From NCBI GenBank assembly GCA_009668205.1, contig WJYM01000010.1, positions 1 to 64,000 of the forward strand: a DNA stretch of 64,000 nt, in the 5' to 3' direction. The stretch is from Enterobacteriaceae bacterium RIT691 (GTDB lineage Bacteria > Pseudomonadota > Gammaproteobacteria > Enterobacterales > Enterobacteriaceae). The position numbers and the translations under genes were made by a program. Shown in pieces: positions 55,501-63,495 of the stretch (position 1 is the first letter of the stretch; every line of letters begins with the position of its first letter). The notes under the pieces are model-generated. The model had not been told where the DNA came from. It saw nothing but the letters and a program-made list of their open reading frames with translations, and did not search any database.

Positions 55501-55602
55501 ACGTGTGGCGGTATCGCCGGTAAACCCTTGTTGCTCCAGTGCCTGCAAAAAATTCAGCACCAGTTGAACGACGCCGGGTGCCTGAGAAATTTGTGGGATC
55601 AT
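52546..55602 (-). CDS. ydiJ: FAD- and Fe-S-linked oxidoreductase YdiJ (D-2-hydroxyglutarate dehydrogenase type)
   Basis: 1018-residue fused flavoprotein. The N-terminal FAD-binding domain has TPRGGGTGTNGQALNQGI and ELSTSNRATLGGMINTDASG. The middle is an FAD-oxidase C domain (WGEHGKGFRAEYSP). 4Fe-4S ligands are in CLACKACSTQCP. A C-terminal CCG-type domain contains GCCGMAGTYGHE. E. coli YdiJ is reported to oxidise D-2-hydroxyglutarate; the same role is likely. Length equals E. coli. It is divergent from ydiK. Confidence 0.95.
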   Translation of the reverse strand: MIPQISQAPGVVQLVLNFLQALEQQGFTGDTATRYADRLTMATDNSIYQLLPDAVVFPRSTADVALLARIADEERFRSLIFTPRGGGTGTNGQALNQGIIIDLSRHMNRIIEINPEEGWVRVEAGVIKDQLNQFLKPYGYFFAPELSTSNRATLGGMINTDASGQGSLVYGKTSDHILGVRAILLGGDILDTQPVPVALAETLAKEQSATGRIYRTVYERCKENRQLVIDKFPKLNRFLTGYDLRHVFNDEMTHFDLTRVLTGSEGTLAFITEARLDITRLPKVRRLVNVKYDSFDSALRNAPFMVEARALSVETVDSKVLNLAREDIVWHSVSELITDVPDKEMLGLNIVEFAGDDEALIEHQVSDLCLRLDALIANAEGGVIGWQLCTELDGIERIYAMRKKAVGLLGNAKGAAKPIPFAEDTCVPPEHLADYIAEFRALLDDHGLSYGMFGHVDAGVLHVRPALDMCDPQQEILMKQISDEVVALTAKYGGLLWGEHGKGFRAEYSPDFFGEQLYGELRKVKAVFDPLNRLNPGKICPPEGVDAPMMKVDAVKRGTYDRQIPVSVRSSWRGAMECNGNGLCFNFDAKSPMCPSMKVTSNRIHSPKGRATLVREWLRLLADRGVDPLQLEKELPEKRASLRSLVERTRNSWHASKGEYDFSHEVKEAMSGCLACKACSTQCPIKIDVPEFRSRFLQLYHTRYLRPLRDHVVATVESYAPLMARAPKTFNFFISQPWVRSLSQKHIGMIDLPLLSTPSLQQQLVGHRSANLTLEQIEALSAEQKSKLVLVVQDPFTSYYDAQVVADFVRLAERVGYQPVVLPFSPNGKAQHIKGFLTRFAKTAQKTADFLNRVAALGVPMVGVDPALVLCYRDEYKQTLGDKRGDFQVQLVHEWLPKALSTTTAREVSGEAWYLFGHCTEVTALPMATKQWADIFAHFGAKLENVNVGCCGMAGTYGHEVKNHENSLGIYALSWQQAMQRLPRNRCLATGYSCRSQVKRVEGNGARHPLQALLEIMG

Positions 55603-55651
55603 GACGCTCGAGACCCTGCCTGACTATGTTATGGATGGTTGTGTTATCGAT

Positions 55652-55667
55652 ATTTTATCGTTTGCGT
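55652..55667. promoter_or_regulatory. Possible PurR box between ydiJ and ydiK
   Basis: On the minus strand ACGCAAACGATAAAAT. The left half is a perfect PUR-box half (ACGCAAACG) while the right half is poor (11 of 16 overall). ydiK is a reported PurR target in E. coli, which supports a real but weak site. Confidence 0.45.
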
Positions 55668-55813
55668 ATCAACTCATGGTTGTATCACATTTTTTCGGCC
55701 TACGCTTATGGGAATTTGCAACGTTCGCGATCGTGAAATTGTTGATATTATTGTTAGTAAATGGATTTACTCCCTACGCTCATCGTGAGCGTATTAACTA
55801 AGGTACAAAATGT

Positions 55814-56938
55814 ATGGCAACCGTTCATCGGCCCCGTGATTTGCCGCAGATCCTGCTGTCGGTGCTGTTTTTAAGCCTCATGATTGTGGCGTGTTTGTGG
55901 ATTGTACAACCGTTCATCCTGGGATTTGCCTGGGCCTCAACCGTGGTGATCGCCACCTGGCCCGTGTTAATCAAACTTCAGCGCCTGCTCTTTGGCCGTC
56001 GCTCGCTGGCGGTGCTGGCGATGACGCTATTGCTGTTTTTGCTGTTTGTTATTCCTATTGCGTTACTGGTCAATAGCCTGGTTGACGGCAGTACCCCGCT
56101 GGTTCATGCCATTACCACCGGCAATCTGACGCTTCCCGACTTCGGCTGGCTTAACAGTATCCCGTGGGTGGGCTCGAAGCTCTATGCGGGTTGGCACGGC
56201 CTGCTGGACATGGGTGGCACGGCCATTATGGCGAAGGTCAAACCGTACATCGGAACCACAACCACCTGGTTTGTGGGCCAGGCGGCGCACATCGGCCGCT
56301 TTATGATGCACTGTGGTCTGATGCTGCTGTTCAGCGCCCTGCTGTACTGGCAGGGTGAAAAAGTCGCGTTCGGCGTGCGCTATTTTGCCACCCGACTGGC
56401 CTCAAAACGCGGCGATGCCGCGGTGCTGCTGGCAGGCCAGGCGATTCGCGCAGTGGCATTGGGCGTTGTGGTTACGGCGCTGACTCAGGCGGTGCTCGGC
56501 GGCATCGGCCTGGCCATTTCCGGCGTGCCTTATGCGACAATTCTGACGGTGGTGATGATCTTCTCCTGCCTGGTGCAACTGGGGCCGCTGATCGTTTTAA
56601 TCCCCTGCATCATTTGGCTGTACTGGTCTGGCGACACCACCTGGGGCACCGTATTACTGGTCTGGAGTGCTGTCGTGGGCACCATGGATAACTTTATCCG
56701 TCCAATGCTGATTCGCATGGGGGCCGATTTACCGATGGTGCTGATTCTGTCCGGCGTTATCGGCGGCCTGATAGCCTTCGGGATGATTGGTCTGTTTATC
56801 GGTCCGGTACTACTGGCCGTCTCCTGGCGTCTGTTCGATGCCTGGGTCCGTGAAGTCCCACCGCCGTCTCAGGATCCCGATGCGGTGCTGGAAGAGCTCG
56901 AAGAGTTAGAAGCCAGCCACAACAAGCTGGATAACTAA
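55814..56938 (+). CDS. ydiK: AI-2E family transporter YdiK
   Basis: Inner-membrane protein with about eight helices, PerM/TqsA family; transported compound unknown. MLLFSALLYWQGE and the C-terminal VIGGLIAFGMIGLFIGPVLLA (characteristic GLFIGP) are family marks. 374 residues. The charged C-terminal tail (EELEELEASHNKLDN) is cytoplasmic. ATG at 55814 gives a start close to E. coli. Confidence 0.93.
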   Translation: MATVHRPRDLPQILLSVLFLSLMIVACLWIVQPFILGFAWASTVVIATWPVLIKLQRLLFGRRSLAVLAMTLLLFLLFVIPIALLVNSLVDGSTPLVHAITTGNLTLPDFGWLNSIPWVGSKLYAGWHGLLDMGGTAIMAKVKPYIGTTTTWFVGQAAHIGRFMMHCGLMLLFSALLYWQGEKVAFGVRYFATRLASKRGDAAVLLAGQAIRAVALGVVVTALTQAVLGGIGLAISGVPYATILTVVMIFSCLVQLGPLIVLIPCIIWLYWSGDTTWGTVLLVWSAVVGTMDNFIRPMLIRMGADLPMVLILSGVIGGLIAFGMIGLFIGPVLLAVSWRLFDAWVREVPPPSQDPDAVLEELEELEASHNKLDN

Positions 56939-56946
56939 GGTAATCC

Positions 56947-56973
56947 GCCCCGGAAGTCATGAACCTCCGGGGC
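56947..56973 (+). terminator. Hairpin after ydiK
   Basis: GCCCCGGA / TCCGGGGC stem, 11-base loop, followed by CTTATACTTAA rather than a clean T run. Confidence 0.55.
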
Positions 56974-57083
56974 CTTATACTTAAGCAATGTTAATGTTTG
57001 CGAGCATTTTTTCCGCGTCCCTTCCCCCTTACCGCCGCGTTTTCAGCTTCAATCCTGCAAATTCTTTACCTTTTTTTAACGAT

Positions 57084-57126
57084 TAAGAGCAATCTGATCG
57101 ACGCAAAAATCGTCCATGCCTACTAT
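57084..57126 (+). promoter_or_regulatory. RcsB box and promoter of rprA
   Basis: TAAGAGCAATCTGA (57084-57097) resembles the RcsAB box TAAGAATATTCCTA. The -10 hexamer TACTAT (57121-57126) ends six bases before the RprA 5' end. E. coli rprA is strongly RcsB-dependent, so the layout fits. Confidence 0.72.
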
Positions 57127-57132
57127 TAGCTC

Positions 57133-57238
57133 AAGGTTATAAATCAACACCTTGATTTATAAGCATGGAAATCCCCTGAGTGAAACAACGAATTGCTGTG
57201 TGTAGTCTTTGCCCAACTCCCACGTTGGGCTTTTTTTT
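57133..57238 (+). ncRNA. rprA: Small RNA RprA
   Basis: 106-base Hfq-dependent sRNA that activates rpoS translation and acts on other targets. The first stem (GGTTATAAATCAA with TTGATTTATAAGC), the conserved single-stranded core ATGGAAATCCCCTGAGTGAA and the terminator GCCCAAC / GTTGGGC plus eight T match E. coli RprA as I recall it almost throughout. It lies downstream of ydiK, as in E. coli. Confidence 0.95.
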
Positions 57239-57240
57239 AT

Positions 57241-59613
57241 CTATTTTTTCACGTCACACTGGCTCATCATCCGCCATTGCTTCGGCAGTTCATACGTCTC
57301 ACCACAGACTTTCGCCACCACGGTGCTGCGAATATCTTGTGAAGACAGACCCAGCATGAGCTCAAACTCGCCGGGTTCAACCACGCGCTTGCCATTACGG
57401 GCGGTGAAATTCAGCATCTCCACGGGAAGGTGGAATGTCAGCGTTGCGGACTCACCGGGCTCCAGCGTCACCCGCTGGAAGGCTTTCAGTTCCTGCACCG
57501 GGCGAACCATCGAGGCGACTTTGTCGTGCACATACAGCTGCACCACTTCACTGCCACGTTTTTTCCCTTCGTTCGTTACCGCCACTCTGACGTGAATATC
57601 CCCCGCCATAGAGACCTCTGAGGCCAAAAGCGTTGCTGCACTGAGGCTGAATTTTCCCCAGCCCTGACCATAGCCAAACGGATAGCGGCTGCCGAAATGG
57701 AAGGCATACGGCGTGCCGCCACTTTTCAGCTTGTGGTTGTAGTAGTACGGCATCGCACCTGCACTTTTAGGTACGCTGACGACCAGCCGCCCTTGCGGTT
57801 CAGCCCGCCCGGTCAGCACATCGGCAATAGCCCAACCGCCCTCCTGTCCTGGGGCCCAGGCCATGAGCAATGCGGCCACTTTTTCTTCCAGCCCCTGAAG
57901 GTGATAAGGGCGGCCTCCGGTCATTACCACAATCACCGGTTTTCCTGTGGCCACCAGCGCCTCAAGCAGCTGTTGCTGCACGCCCGGCAAATTCAGAGAG
58001 TCCGTATCCGACCCTTCCCCGACCGTACCGCTCTGGAACAACCCCGCCAAATCGCCCACGCACACCACGACGGCGTCACTCTGCTCTGCCACGCTCACGG
58101 CCTCAGGGATCAGCGAAGTATCAAGCGACACCGGTGACTGCTGCATGGGTTTACCGCTGCTGTCCCCCGGGAAGACCGGCGCGCCTGCCATTCTTTTTTC
58201 GATGATGTGACAGCCTTTGGCGTAACTGACCTGCGCTTCCCCCAACTGCTGACGTAACGCCGCCAGCGGTGTGATGACCTGTGAGGTTTCTTCCAGCATA
58301 TCGCTGATAATCAGATGCACCGGGAAGCTGTAGCCGCTGAGCAAAGCCAGCGGATCGTCCGCCGTTGGCCCAATAACGGCGATGCGCGGTTTCCCCTGAA
58401 GTGGCAGGATGCCGTCATTTTCCAGTAGTGTCAGTGAGCGAGTCGCGACATCCCGCGCGGCCTGGCGTGTTTTCGCGCTTTGCAGTTCGGTAGCGTTTTC
58501 ATCGGTGTAGGGGTGTTCAAACAGCCCGAGACGGAATTTTTCCTTCAGCGTACGCGCGACAATCTCATCGACTTTTGCCATGGTTATCAGCCCGCGCTCC
58601 ACCGCGTCACTCAAATGTCGGGCGCAGTCGTCCTTTGGCAGTTCCACGTCCAGCCCGGCATTAAAGGCCAGCGCGGCGGATTCTGCCGCATCATGGGAAA
58701 CCCCGTGGTGCTGATGCAACAGGCTAACGCCGCCATAATCGGCGACCACAATGCCGTCGAATCCCCATTTTTCACGCAGAATGTCGGTTAACAGGAAATA
58801 GTCACTGTGACCCGGTTGATTGTCGATATCGTGATAGGCAGGCATGACCGAACCCGCGTTGGACAGTTTTACCGCCATTTCAAACGGCAGCAAGAAGGTG
58901 TCATTCAGTTCGCAGAACCCGAGATGGACCGGCGCATGGTTGCGCGCCCCTTCGCTGAACGAGTGGCCGACGTAATGCTTCAGCGTCGCCAGAAGATCGC
59001 GCTTTTTCCCCTGCAATCCGTCTACATACGCACAGGCCATCACGCCCACCAGCCACGGATCTTCACCAAAGGTTTCCTCGGTACGCCCCCAGCGCACATC
59101 GCGTGAGACATCCAGCACGGGTGCTAAGCCCTGATGACAACCGGTGGAACGGGCCTCTTCACCGATGCATTCCGCGGCGTGACGGATAAGCTCAGGATCC
59201 CATGTCGAGCCGTAGTTCAGCGATGACGGAAATAGCGTTGCGTCTTTACACAGCAGCCCCACCAGACACTCTTCATGAAACAGCGCCGGGATACCCAGAC
59301 GCGTTTCTTCCATCAGCATTTTCTGAAGGCGGTTGGCGCCTCGCACGCCGGTTCGGGCATCAACAATGTGGGTGCCCAGCGGGCGAGTGATTTGCCCGAC
59401 ACCCAGCTTCAGGCGGTCCTGCAGCGAAGTCTGGCCTGATACGCCAGCAAATTCGTCACTCATGTCTGCGCGCTCGCGATGATCGCCCTGCTCTGAAAGT
59501 ACCAGCCAGTACGCATGCATTTGAGCAAACTTCTCTTCCGGGGTCATGCGCGCCAGCAGGTCGGCCACGCGTTCGGCAACGGGACGCTGTGCATCTTGAT
59601 AGATTGCGGTCAT
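57241..59613 (-). CDS. Glycoside hydrolase family 3 beta-glycosidase (cytoplasmic)
   Basis: 790-residue enzyme predicted to release glucose or xylose from oligosaccharides. The N-terminal TIM barrel (about 10-330) has KH at 212-213 and the nucleophile Asp292 in VVADYGG. The alpha/beta sandwich with a catalytic acid is at about 390-620. A fibronectin-III-like domain (about 670-780) has KRGSEVVQLYVHD. No signal peptide. The ATG at 59613 is chosen because AGGAGC lies before it. Its stop is three bases from the RprA 3' end. E. coli has ydiL to fadK here instead. Confidence 0.9.
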   Translation of the reverse strand: MTAIYQDAQRPVAERVADLLARMTPEEKFAQMHAYWLVLSEQGDHRERADMSDEFAGVSGQTSLQDRLKLGVGQITRPLGTHIVDARTGVRGANRLQKMLMEETRLGIPALFHEECLVGLLCKDATLFPSSLNYGSTWDPELIRHAAECIGEEARSTGCHQGLAPVLDVSRDVRWGRTEETFGEDPWLVGVMACAYVDGLQGKKRDLLATLKHYVGHSFSEGARNHAPVHLGFCELNDTFLLPFEMAVKLSNAGSVMPAYHDIDNQPGHSDYFLLTDILREKWGFDGIVVADYGGVSLLHQHHGVSHDAAESAALAFNAGLDVELPKDDCARHLSDAVERGLITMAKVDEIVARTLKEKFRLGLFEHPYTDENATELQSAKTRQAARDVATRSLTLLENDGILPLQGKPRIAVIGPTADDPLALLSGYSFPVHLIISDMLEETSQVITPLAALRQQLGEAQVSYAKGCHIIEKRMAGAPVFPGDSSGKPMQQSPVSLDTSLIPEAVSVAEQSDAVVVCVGDLAGLFQSGTVGEGSDTDSLNLPGVQQQLLEALVATGKPVIVVMTGGRPYHLQGLEEKVAALLMAWAPGQEGGWAIADVLTGRAEPQGRLVVSVPKSAGAMPYYYNHKLKSGGTPYAFHFGSRYPFGYGQGWGKFSLSAATLLASEVSMAGDIHVRVAVTNEGKKRGSEVVQLYVHDKVASMVRPVQELKAFQRVTLEPGESATLTFHLPVEMLNFTARNGKRVVEPGEFELMLGLSSQDIRSTVVAKVCGETYELPKQWRMMSQCDVKK

Positions 59614-59763
59614 TTTGAGCTCCTGAGTGCAGTGAAGGTAAAACGCTGTCACTCAGTATTGGAAAGGCGCGGGCGGCGGACAATTGCAGAATTAACCAGC
59701 GGATTTATGATTTTTTGTTTTTTGCCCGGAGTGTGATCGGACTCAACTCCCTGAACGCAGGGC

Positions 59764-59790
59764 AAAAAAATCCCCGGATGGTGCCGGGGA
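59764..59790 (-). terminator. Terminator after ppsA
   Basis: TCCCCGG / CCGGGGA stem with a seven-T tail on the minus strand. Confidence 0.87.
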
Positions 59791-59801
59791 TGTTGTCAGG
59801 A

Positions 59802-62171
59802 TTATTTGTTGAGTTCAGCAAGGCTCAGCCACGTCTGCACCACGGTGTCCGGGTTGAGAGACAGACTATCGATCCCTTCTTCCATCAGCCAGGCGGCGAA
59901 ATCTTCGTGGTCGGACGGACCCTGTCCGCAGATGCCGACGTATTTACCCTGTTTCTTCGCAGCCCGAATCGCCATCGACAGCAGCGCTTTCACCGCGTCG
60001 TTGCGTTCATCGAACAGCTCAGAGACCACGCCGGAATCGCGATCCAGACCGAGCGCCAGCTGGGTCATGTCATTAGAGCCAATAGAGAAGCCGTCGAAAT
60101 GCTCGAGGAACTGCTCCGCCAGCAGGGCGTTAGACGGGATTTCGCACATCATGATGATCTTAAGCCCGTTTTCACCGCGCTTCAGCCCCTGACGCGCCAG
60201 CTCGTCCACCACCGCTTTCGCCTGGTCAACGGTACGCACGAACGGGATCATGATTTCCACGTTGGTCAGCCCCATGTCGTTACGCACGCGTTTCACCGCG
60301 TCGCACTCAAGCGCAAAGCAATCGCGGAAGCTTTCGGAGACATAACGGCCTGCCCCACGGAAGCCCAGCATTGGGTTTTCTTCTTCTGGCTCGTAACGCT
60401 CGCCGCCCACCAGGTTGGCGTATTCATTCGATTTGAAGTCAGACAGACGCACAATCACCCGTTTCGGGTAGAAAGCCGCGCCTAACGTCGCGATCCCTTC
60501 CGTCAGACGACCGACATAGAACTCTTTCGGCGAGTCATAGCCTTTCATCATTTCGCGGATCTCATTTTGCAGCTTCGCGTCCTGATCGTCGAATTCCAGC
60601 AGCGCGCGCGGGTGCACGCCAATCATGCGGTTGATGATAAATTCCAGACGCGCCAGACCCACACCTTCGTTCGGCAGACAGGCGAAATCAAAAGCACGAT
60701 CCGGGTTACCGACGTTCATCATGATTTTCAGCGGCAGATCCGGCATGGTATCGACGCTGGAACTTTTCACGCTGAAATCGAGCATATCGGCATACACGTA
60801 GCCCGTGTCGCCTTCCGCGCAGGAGACGGTGACTTTCTCATCTTCCGTCATGCGCTCGGTGGCATCACCGCAGCCCACGACCGCCGGGATCCCCAGTTCG
60901 CGGGCGATGATGGCCGCGTGACAGGTACGCCCGCCGCGGTTGGTGACAATGGCCGCCGCTTTCTTCATGATCGGTTCCCAGTCCGGGTCGGTCATGTCGG
61001 TGACCAGCACGTCGCCTGGCTCGATACGGTTCATTTCGCTGATGTCATGGATAACTTTCACCGGACCCGCACCGATGCGATGACCGATGGCACGGCCTTC
61101 GGCAATAATTTTGCCGTGCGCATGCAGGGTGTAGCGTTCCATCACCTGACCGCGTGAACGCACGGTTTCCGGGCGCGCCTGGACGATGAACAGTTTCCCG
61201 GTGTGACCGTCTTTGGCCCACTCGATATCCATCGGGCGACCGTAGTGTTTTTCAATCTGCACTGCCTGTTTCGCCAGTTCCTGCACTTCGTCGTCAGTCA
61301 ACGAGAAGCGGTCGCGGTCGGCCTGCGGGACATCTTCGATACGCACCTGTTTGCCGTGCTCCTGGGTTGGCGCATAGACCATCCGGATTTTCTTCGACCC
61401 CATGGTCCGGCGCACAATCGAGGGGCGATTAGCGGCAAGCGTAGGCTTATGCACATAGAACTCATCCGGGTTCACTGCGCCCTGCACCACCATTTCACCC
61501 AGACCGAAGGCTGAGGTGATAAACACCACCTGGTCAAAACCTGATTCGGTATCGATGGAGAACATCACGCCGGACGAGGCCAGGTCAGAGCGCACCATCC
61601 GCTGCACGCCTGCGGAGAGCGCAACGCCACGGTGATCGTAGCCCTGGTGCACACGGTAGGAGATGGCGCGGTCGTTAAACAGGGAAGCAAACACATGCTT
61701 CACCGCCACCAGCACCGCATCGTAGCCCTGAACGTTGAGAAACGTTTCCTGCTGTCCGGCAAAAGACGCATCTGGCATGTCTTCGGCTGTGGCCGAGGAG
61801 CGTACGGCAAACGACGCTTCGGCATCATCGGCAGACAGCTGGTTATACGCCTGGTGAATCGCCTGCTCCAGCTCTGGCTGGAAAGGCGTGTCGATAATCC
61901 ATTGACGGATTTGCGCGCCAGCTTTCGCCAGGGCGGTCACGTCATCAATATCGGTGTGATCCAGCAGTTCATAAATACGCTGGTTCACCCCGCTCTGGTC
62001 GAGGAACTGATTGAAGGCATCAGCCGTGGTGGCAAAACCGTTCGGGACAGACACGCCCAGATCGGACAGATTTGTAATCATTTCACCCAGAGAGGCATTT
62101 TTGCCCCCCACGCTGTCTACATCATTCATGCCGAGTTGGTTGTACCACAGCACCAGAGCATTGTCAGACAT
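59802..62171 (-). CDS. ppsA: Phosphoenolpyruvate synthase
   Basis: Makes PEP from pyruvate and ATP in gluconeogenesis. 789 residues (E. coli 792). The N-terminal ATP-binding domain starts [20 protein letters not shown]. The swivelling domain has the phospho-histidine in [16 protein letters not shown] (near 421). The C-terminal PEP barrel has [19 protein letters not shown] and [10 protein letters not shown]. Divergent from its regulator ppsR. Confidence 0.98.
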   Translation of the reverse strand: MSDNALVLWYNQLGMNDVDSVGGKNASLGEMITNLSDLGVSVPNGFATTADAFNQFLDQSGVNQRIYELLDHTDIDDVTALAKAGAQIRQWIIDTPFQPELEQAIHQAYNQLSADDAEASFAVRSSATAEDMPDASFAGQQETFLNVQGYDAVLVAVKHVFASLFNDRAISYRVHQGYDHRGVALSAGVQRMVRSDLASSGVMFSIDTESGFDQVVFITSAFGLGEMVVQGAVNPDEFYVHKPTLAANRPSIVRRTMGSKKIRMVYAPTQEHGKQVRIEDVPQADRDRFSLTDDEVQELAKQAVQIEKHYGRPMDIEWAKDGHTGKLFIVQARPETVRSRGQVMERYTLHAHGKIIAEGRAIGHRIGAGPVKVIHDISEMNRIEPGDVLVTDMTDPDWEPIMKKAAAIVTNRGGRTCHAAIIARELGIPAVVGCGDATERMTEDEKVTVSCAEGDTGYVYADMLDFSVKSSSVDTMPDLPLKIMMNVGNPDRAFDFACLPNEGVGLARLEFIINRMIGVHPRALLEFDDQDAKLQNEIREMMKGYDSPKEFYVGRLTEGIATLGAAFYPKRVIVRLSDFKSNEYANLVGGERYEPEEENPMLGFRGAGRYVSESFRDCFALECDAVKRVRNDMGLTNVEIMIPFVRTVDQAKAVVDELARQGLKRGENGLKIIMMCEIPSNALLAEQFLEHFDGFSIGSNDMTQLALGLDRDSGVVSELFDERNDAVKALLSMAIRAAKKQGKYVGICGQGPSDHEDFAAWLMEEGIDSLSLNPDTVVQTWLSLAELNK

Positions 62172-62509
62172 TGAAACAATCCTTTCAGTAATTAAGAAAA
62201 GTGCCAGAAGCGTGACTGGCGTCGTTATTTATCCTGCCACAGTTCACCGCGCGGTAAAAAAGGTGAATCGTTCAAGCAAATTATTTTCTCTTTTTTTAAG
62301 ACAGTTCCCCCCAATGTTATAAACCCATGATTCATCAGGACTCCCACCGAAAATGACCGCAGTCACAGCCAGCATGAAAAAATGAAATCCTGTTTTCATT
62401 AAAAATGAAAACACCCTTTCAGATATAAAAATAAGACCATTGTCGCCGGGATATGATTAAAATAAACTGAAGCTTCAGCGAATTAACTTACTCTTACCGG
62501 ATGGTCAAA
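62172..62509. promoter_or_regulatory. Divergent ppsA-ppsR promoter region
   Basis: 338 AT-rich bases. A Cra site lies 92 bases upstream of ppsA. No gene is visible. Confidence 0.6.
62263..62276. promoter_or_regulatory. Cra (FruR) site of ppsA
   Basis: GGTGAATCGTTCAA is a full match to the Cra consensus RSTGAAWCSNTHHW. Cra activates ppsA in E. coli; the same site type represses pykF in this window. Confidence 0.82.
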
Positions 62510-63343
62510 ATGGATAATGCTGTCGATCGCCATGTCTTCTATATTTCTGATGGCACTGCCATTACCGCCGAAGTGCTCGGGCATGCGGTGATGTCACAGT
62601 TCCCCGTTTCGGTCAACAGTATCACGCTGCCGTTTGTCGAAACCGAAAGCCGGGCAAAAGCGGTTAAAGAGCAAATTGACGCCATTTTTCAGCAAAGCGG
62701 CGTTCGCCCGCTGGTGTTCTATTCCATTGTGCTGCCTGAAATCCGCACCATCATTTTGCAGAGCGAAGGCTTTTGCCAGGATATCGTTCAGGCGCTGGTG
62801 GCCCCGCTCCAGCAGGAACTGAAACTGGATCCTACGCCAATTGCCCATCGCACCCATGGTCTGACGCCGGGCAATCTCACCAAATATGATGCCCGTATCG
62901 CGGCCATTGACTACACTCTGGCGCATGATGACGGCGTTTCACTGCGTAATCTCGATCAGGCGCAGGTGATCCTGCTCGGTGTTTCACGCTGTGGAAAAAC
63001 CCCCACCAGCCTGTATCTGGCCATGCAATTTGGTATCCGTGCGGCAAACTATCCGTTTATCGCCGACGATATGGATAACCTGGTGCTTCCGGCCGCCCTC
63101 AAACCGTTACAGCACAAGCTCTTCGGGCTGACCATCAATCCGGAACGCCTGGCAGCCATACGCGAAGAACGCCGTGAAAACAGTCGTTATGCCTCGATGC
63201 GCCAGTGCCGCATGGAAGTCACCGAAGTCGAAGCCCTGTACCGTAAAAACCAGATCCCCTGGCTGAACAGCACCAACTACTCGGTCGAAGAGATCGCCAC
63301 CAAAATCCTCGACATTATGGGTCTCAGTCGCCGCATGTACTAA
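62510..63343 (+). CDS. ppsR: PEP synthase regulatory protein PpsR (DUF299)
   Basis: Bifunctional kinase and phosphorylase that turns PpsA off and on by ADP-dependent phosphorylation. The P-loop [11 protein letters not shown] is near residues 152-162. The N-terminal [20 protein letters not shown] matches E. coli. The start at 62510 (277 residues, the E. coli length) is chosen over an ATG three codons upstream. Its stop codon is inside the aroH TrpR operator. Confidence 0.97.
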   Translation: MDNAVDRHVFYISDGTAITAEVLGHAVMSQFPVSVNSITLPFVETESRAKAVKEQIDAIFQQSGVRPLVFYSIVLPEIRTIILQSEGFCQDIVQALVAPLQQELKLDPTPIAHRTHGLTPGNLTKYDARIAAIDYTLAHDDGVSLRNLDQAQVILLGVSRCGKTPTSLYLAMQFGIRAANYPFIADDMDNLVLPAALKPLQHKLFGLTINPERLAAIREERRENSRYASMRQCRMEVTEVEALYRKNQIPWLNSTNYSVEEIATKILDIMGLSRRMY

Positions 63344-63354
63344 TACACTAGTAC
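63337..63354. promoter_or_regulatory. TrpR operator of aroH
   Basis: GTACTAATACACTAGTAC is an inverted repeat with the TrpR half-sites GTACTA and CTAGTAC. It overlaps the last codons of ppsR. A possible -10 TACAAT (63352-63357) overlaps it, as in E. coli aroH. Confidence 0.8.
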
Positions 63355-63437
63355 AATGCGACAAAATGCGATAAGATTTACGCCGTAATAAGATGTGCGT
63401 CACATTCTGCCTTGAATAAAACAGGGATTGGTTTAAG

Positions 63438-63451
63438 GTGATGCGCATCAC
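63438..63451. promoter_or_regulatory. Perfect palindrome in the aroH leader (CRP-like)
   Basis: GTGATGCGCATCAC, 45 bases before the aroH start. It has the CRP core GTGA-N6-TCAC but lacks the outer T/A. The binding protein is unknown. Confidence 0.4.
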
Positions 63452-63495
63452 TTCCGGCATTGAGCCGCTGAAGCAACCACATTCTGAGAATCCTG

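Noticed and set aside
55694..55715. Second PurR-like sequence TTGCAACGTTCGCGAT before ydiK
   Set aside because: Only about half of the PUR-box positions match; the site at 55652-55667 is better.
55601..55801. 66-codon open frame with a hydrophobic segment between ydiJ and ydiK
   Set aside because: It has no ribosome site, overlaps the ydiJ start and a candidate PurR box, and I recall no small protein here in E. coli. Ribosome profiling could reverse this.
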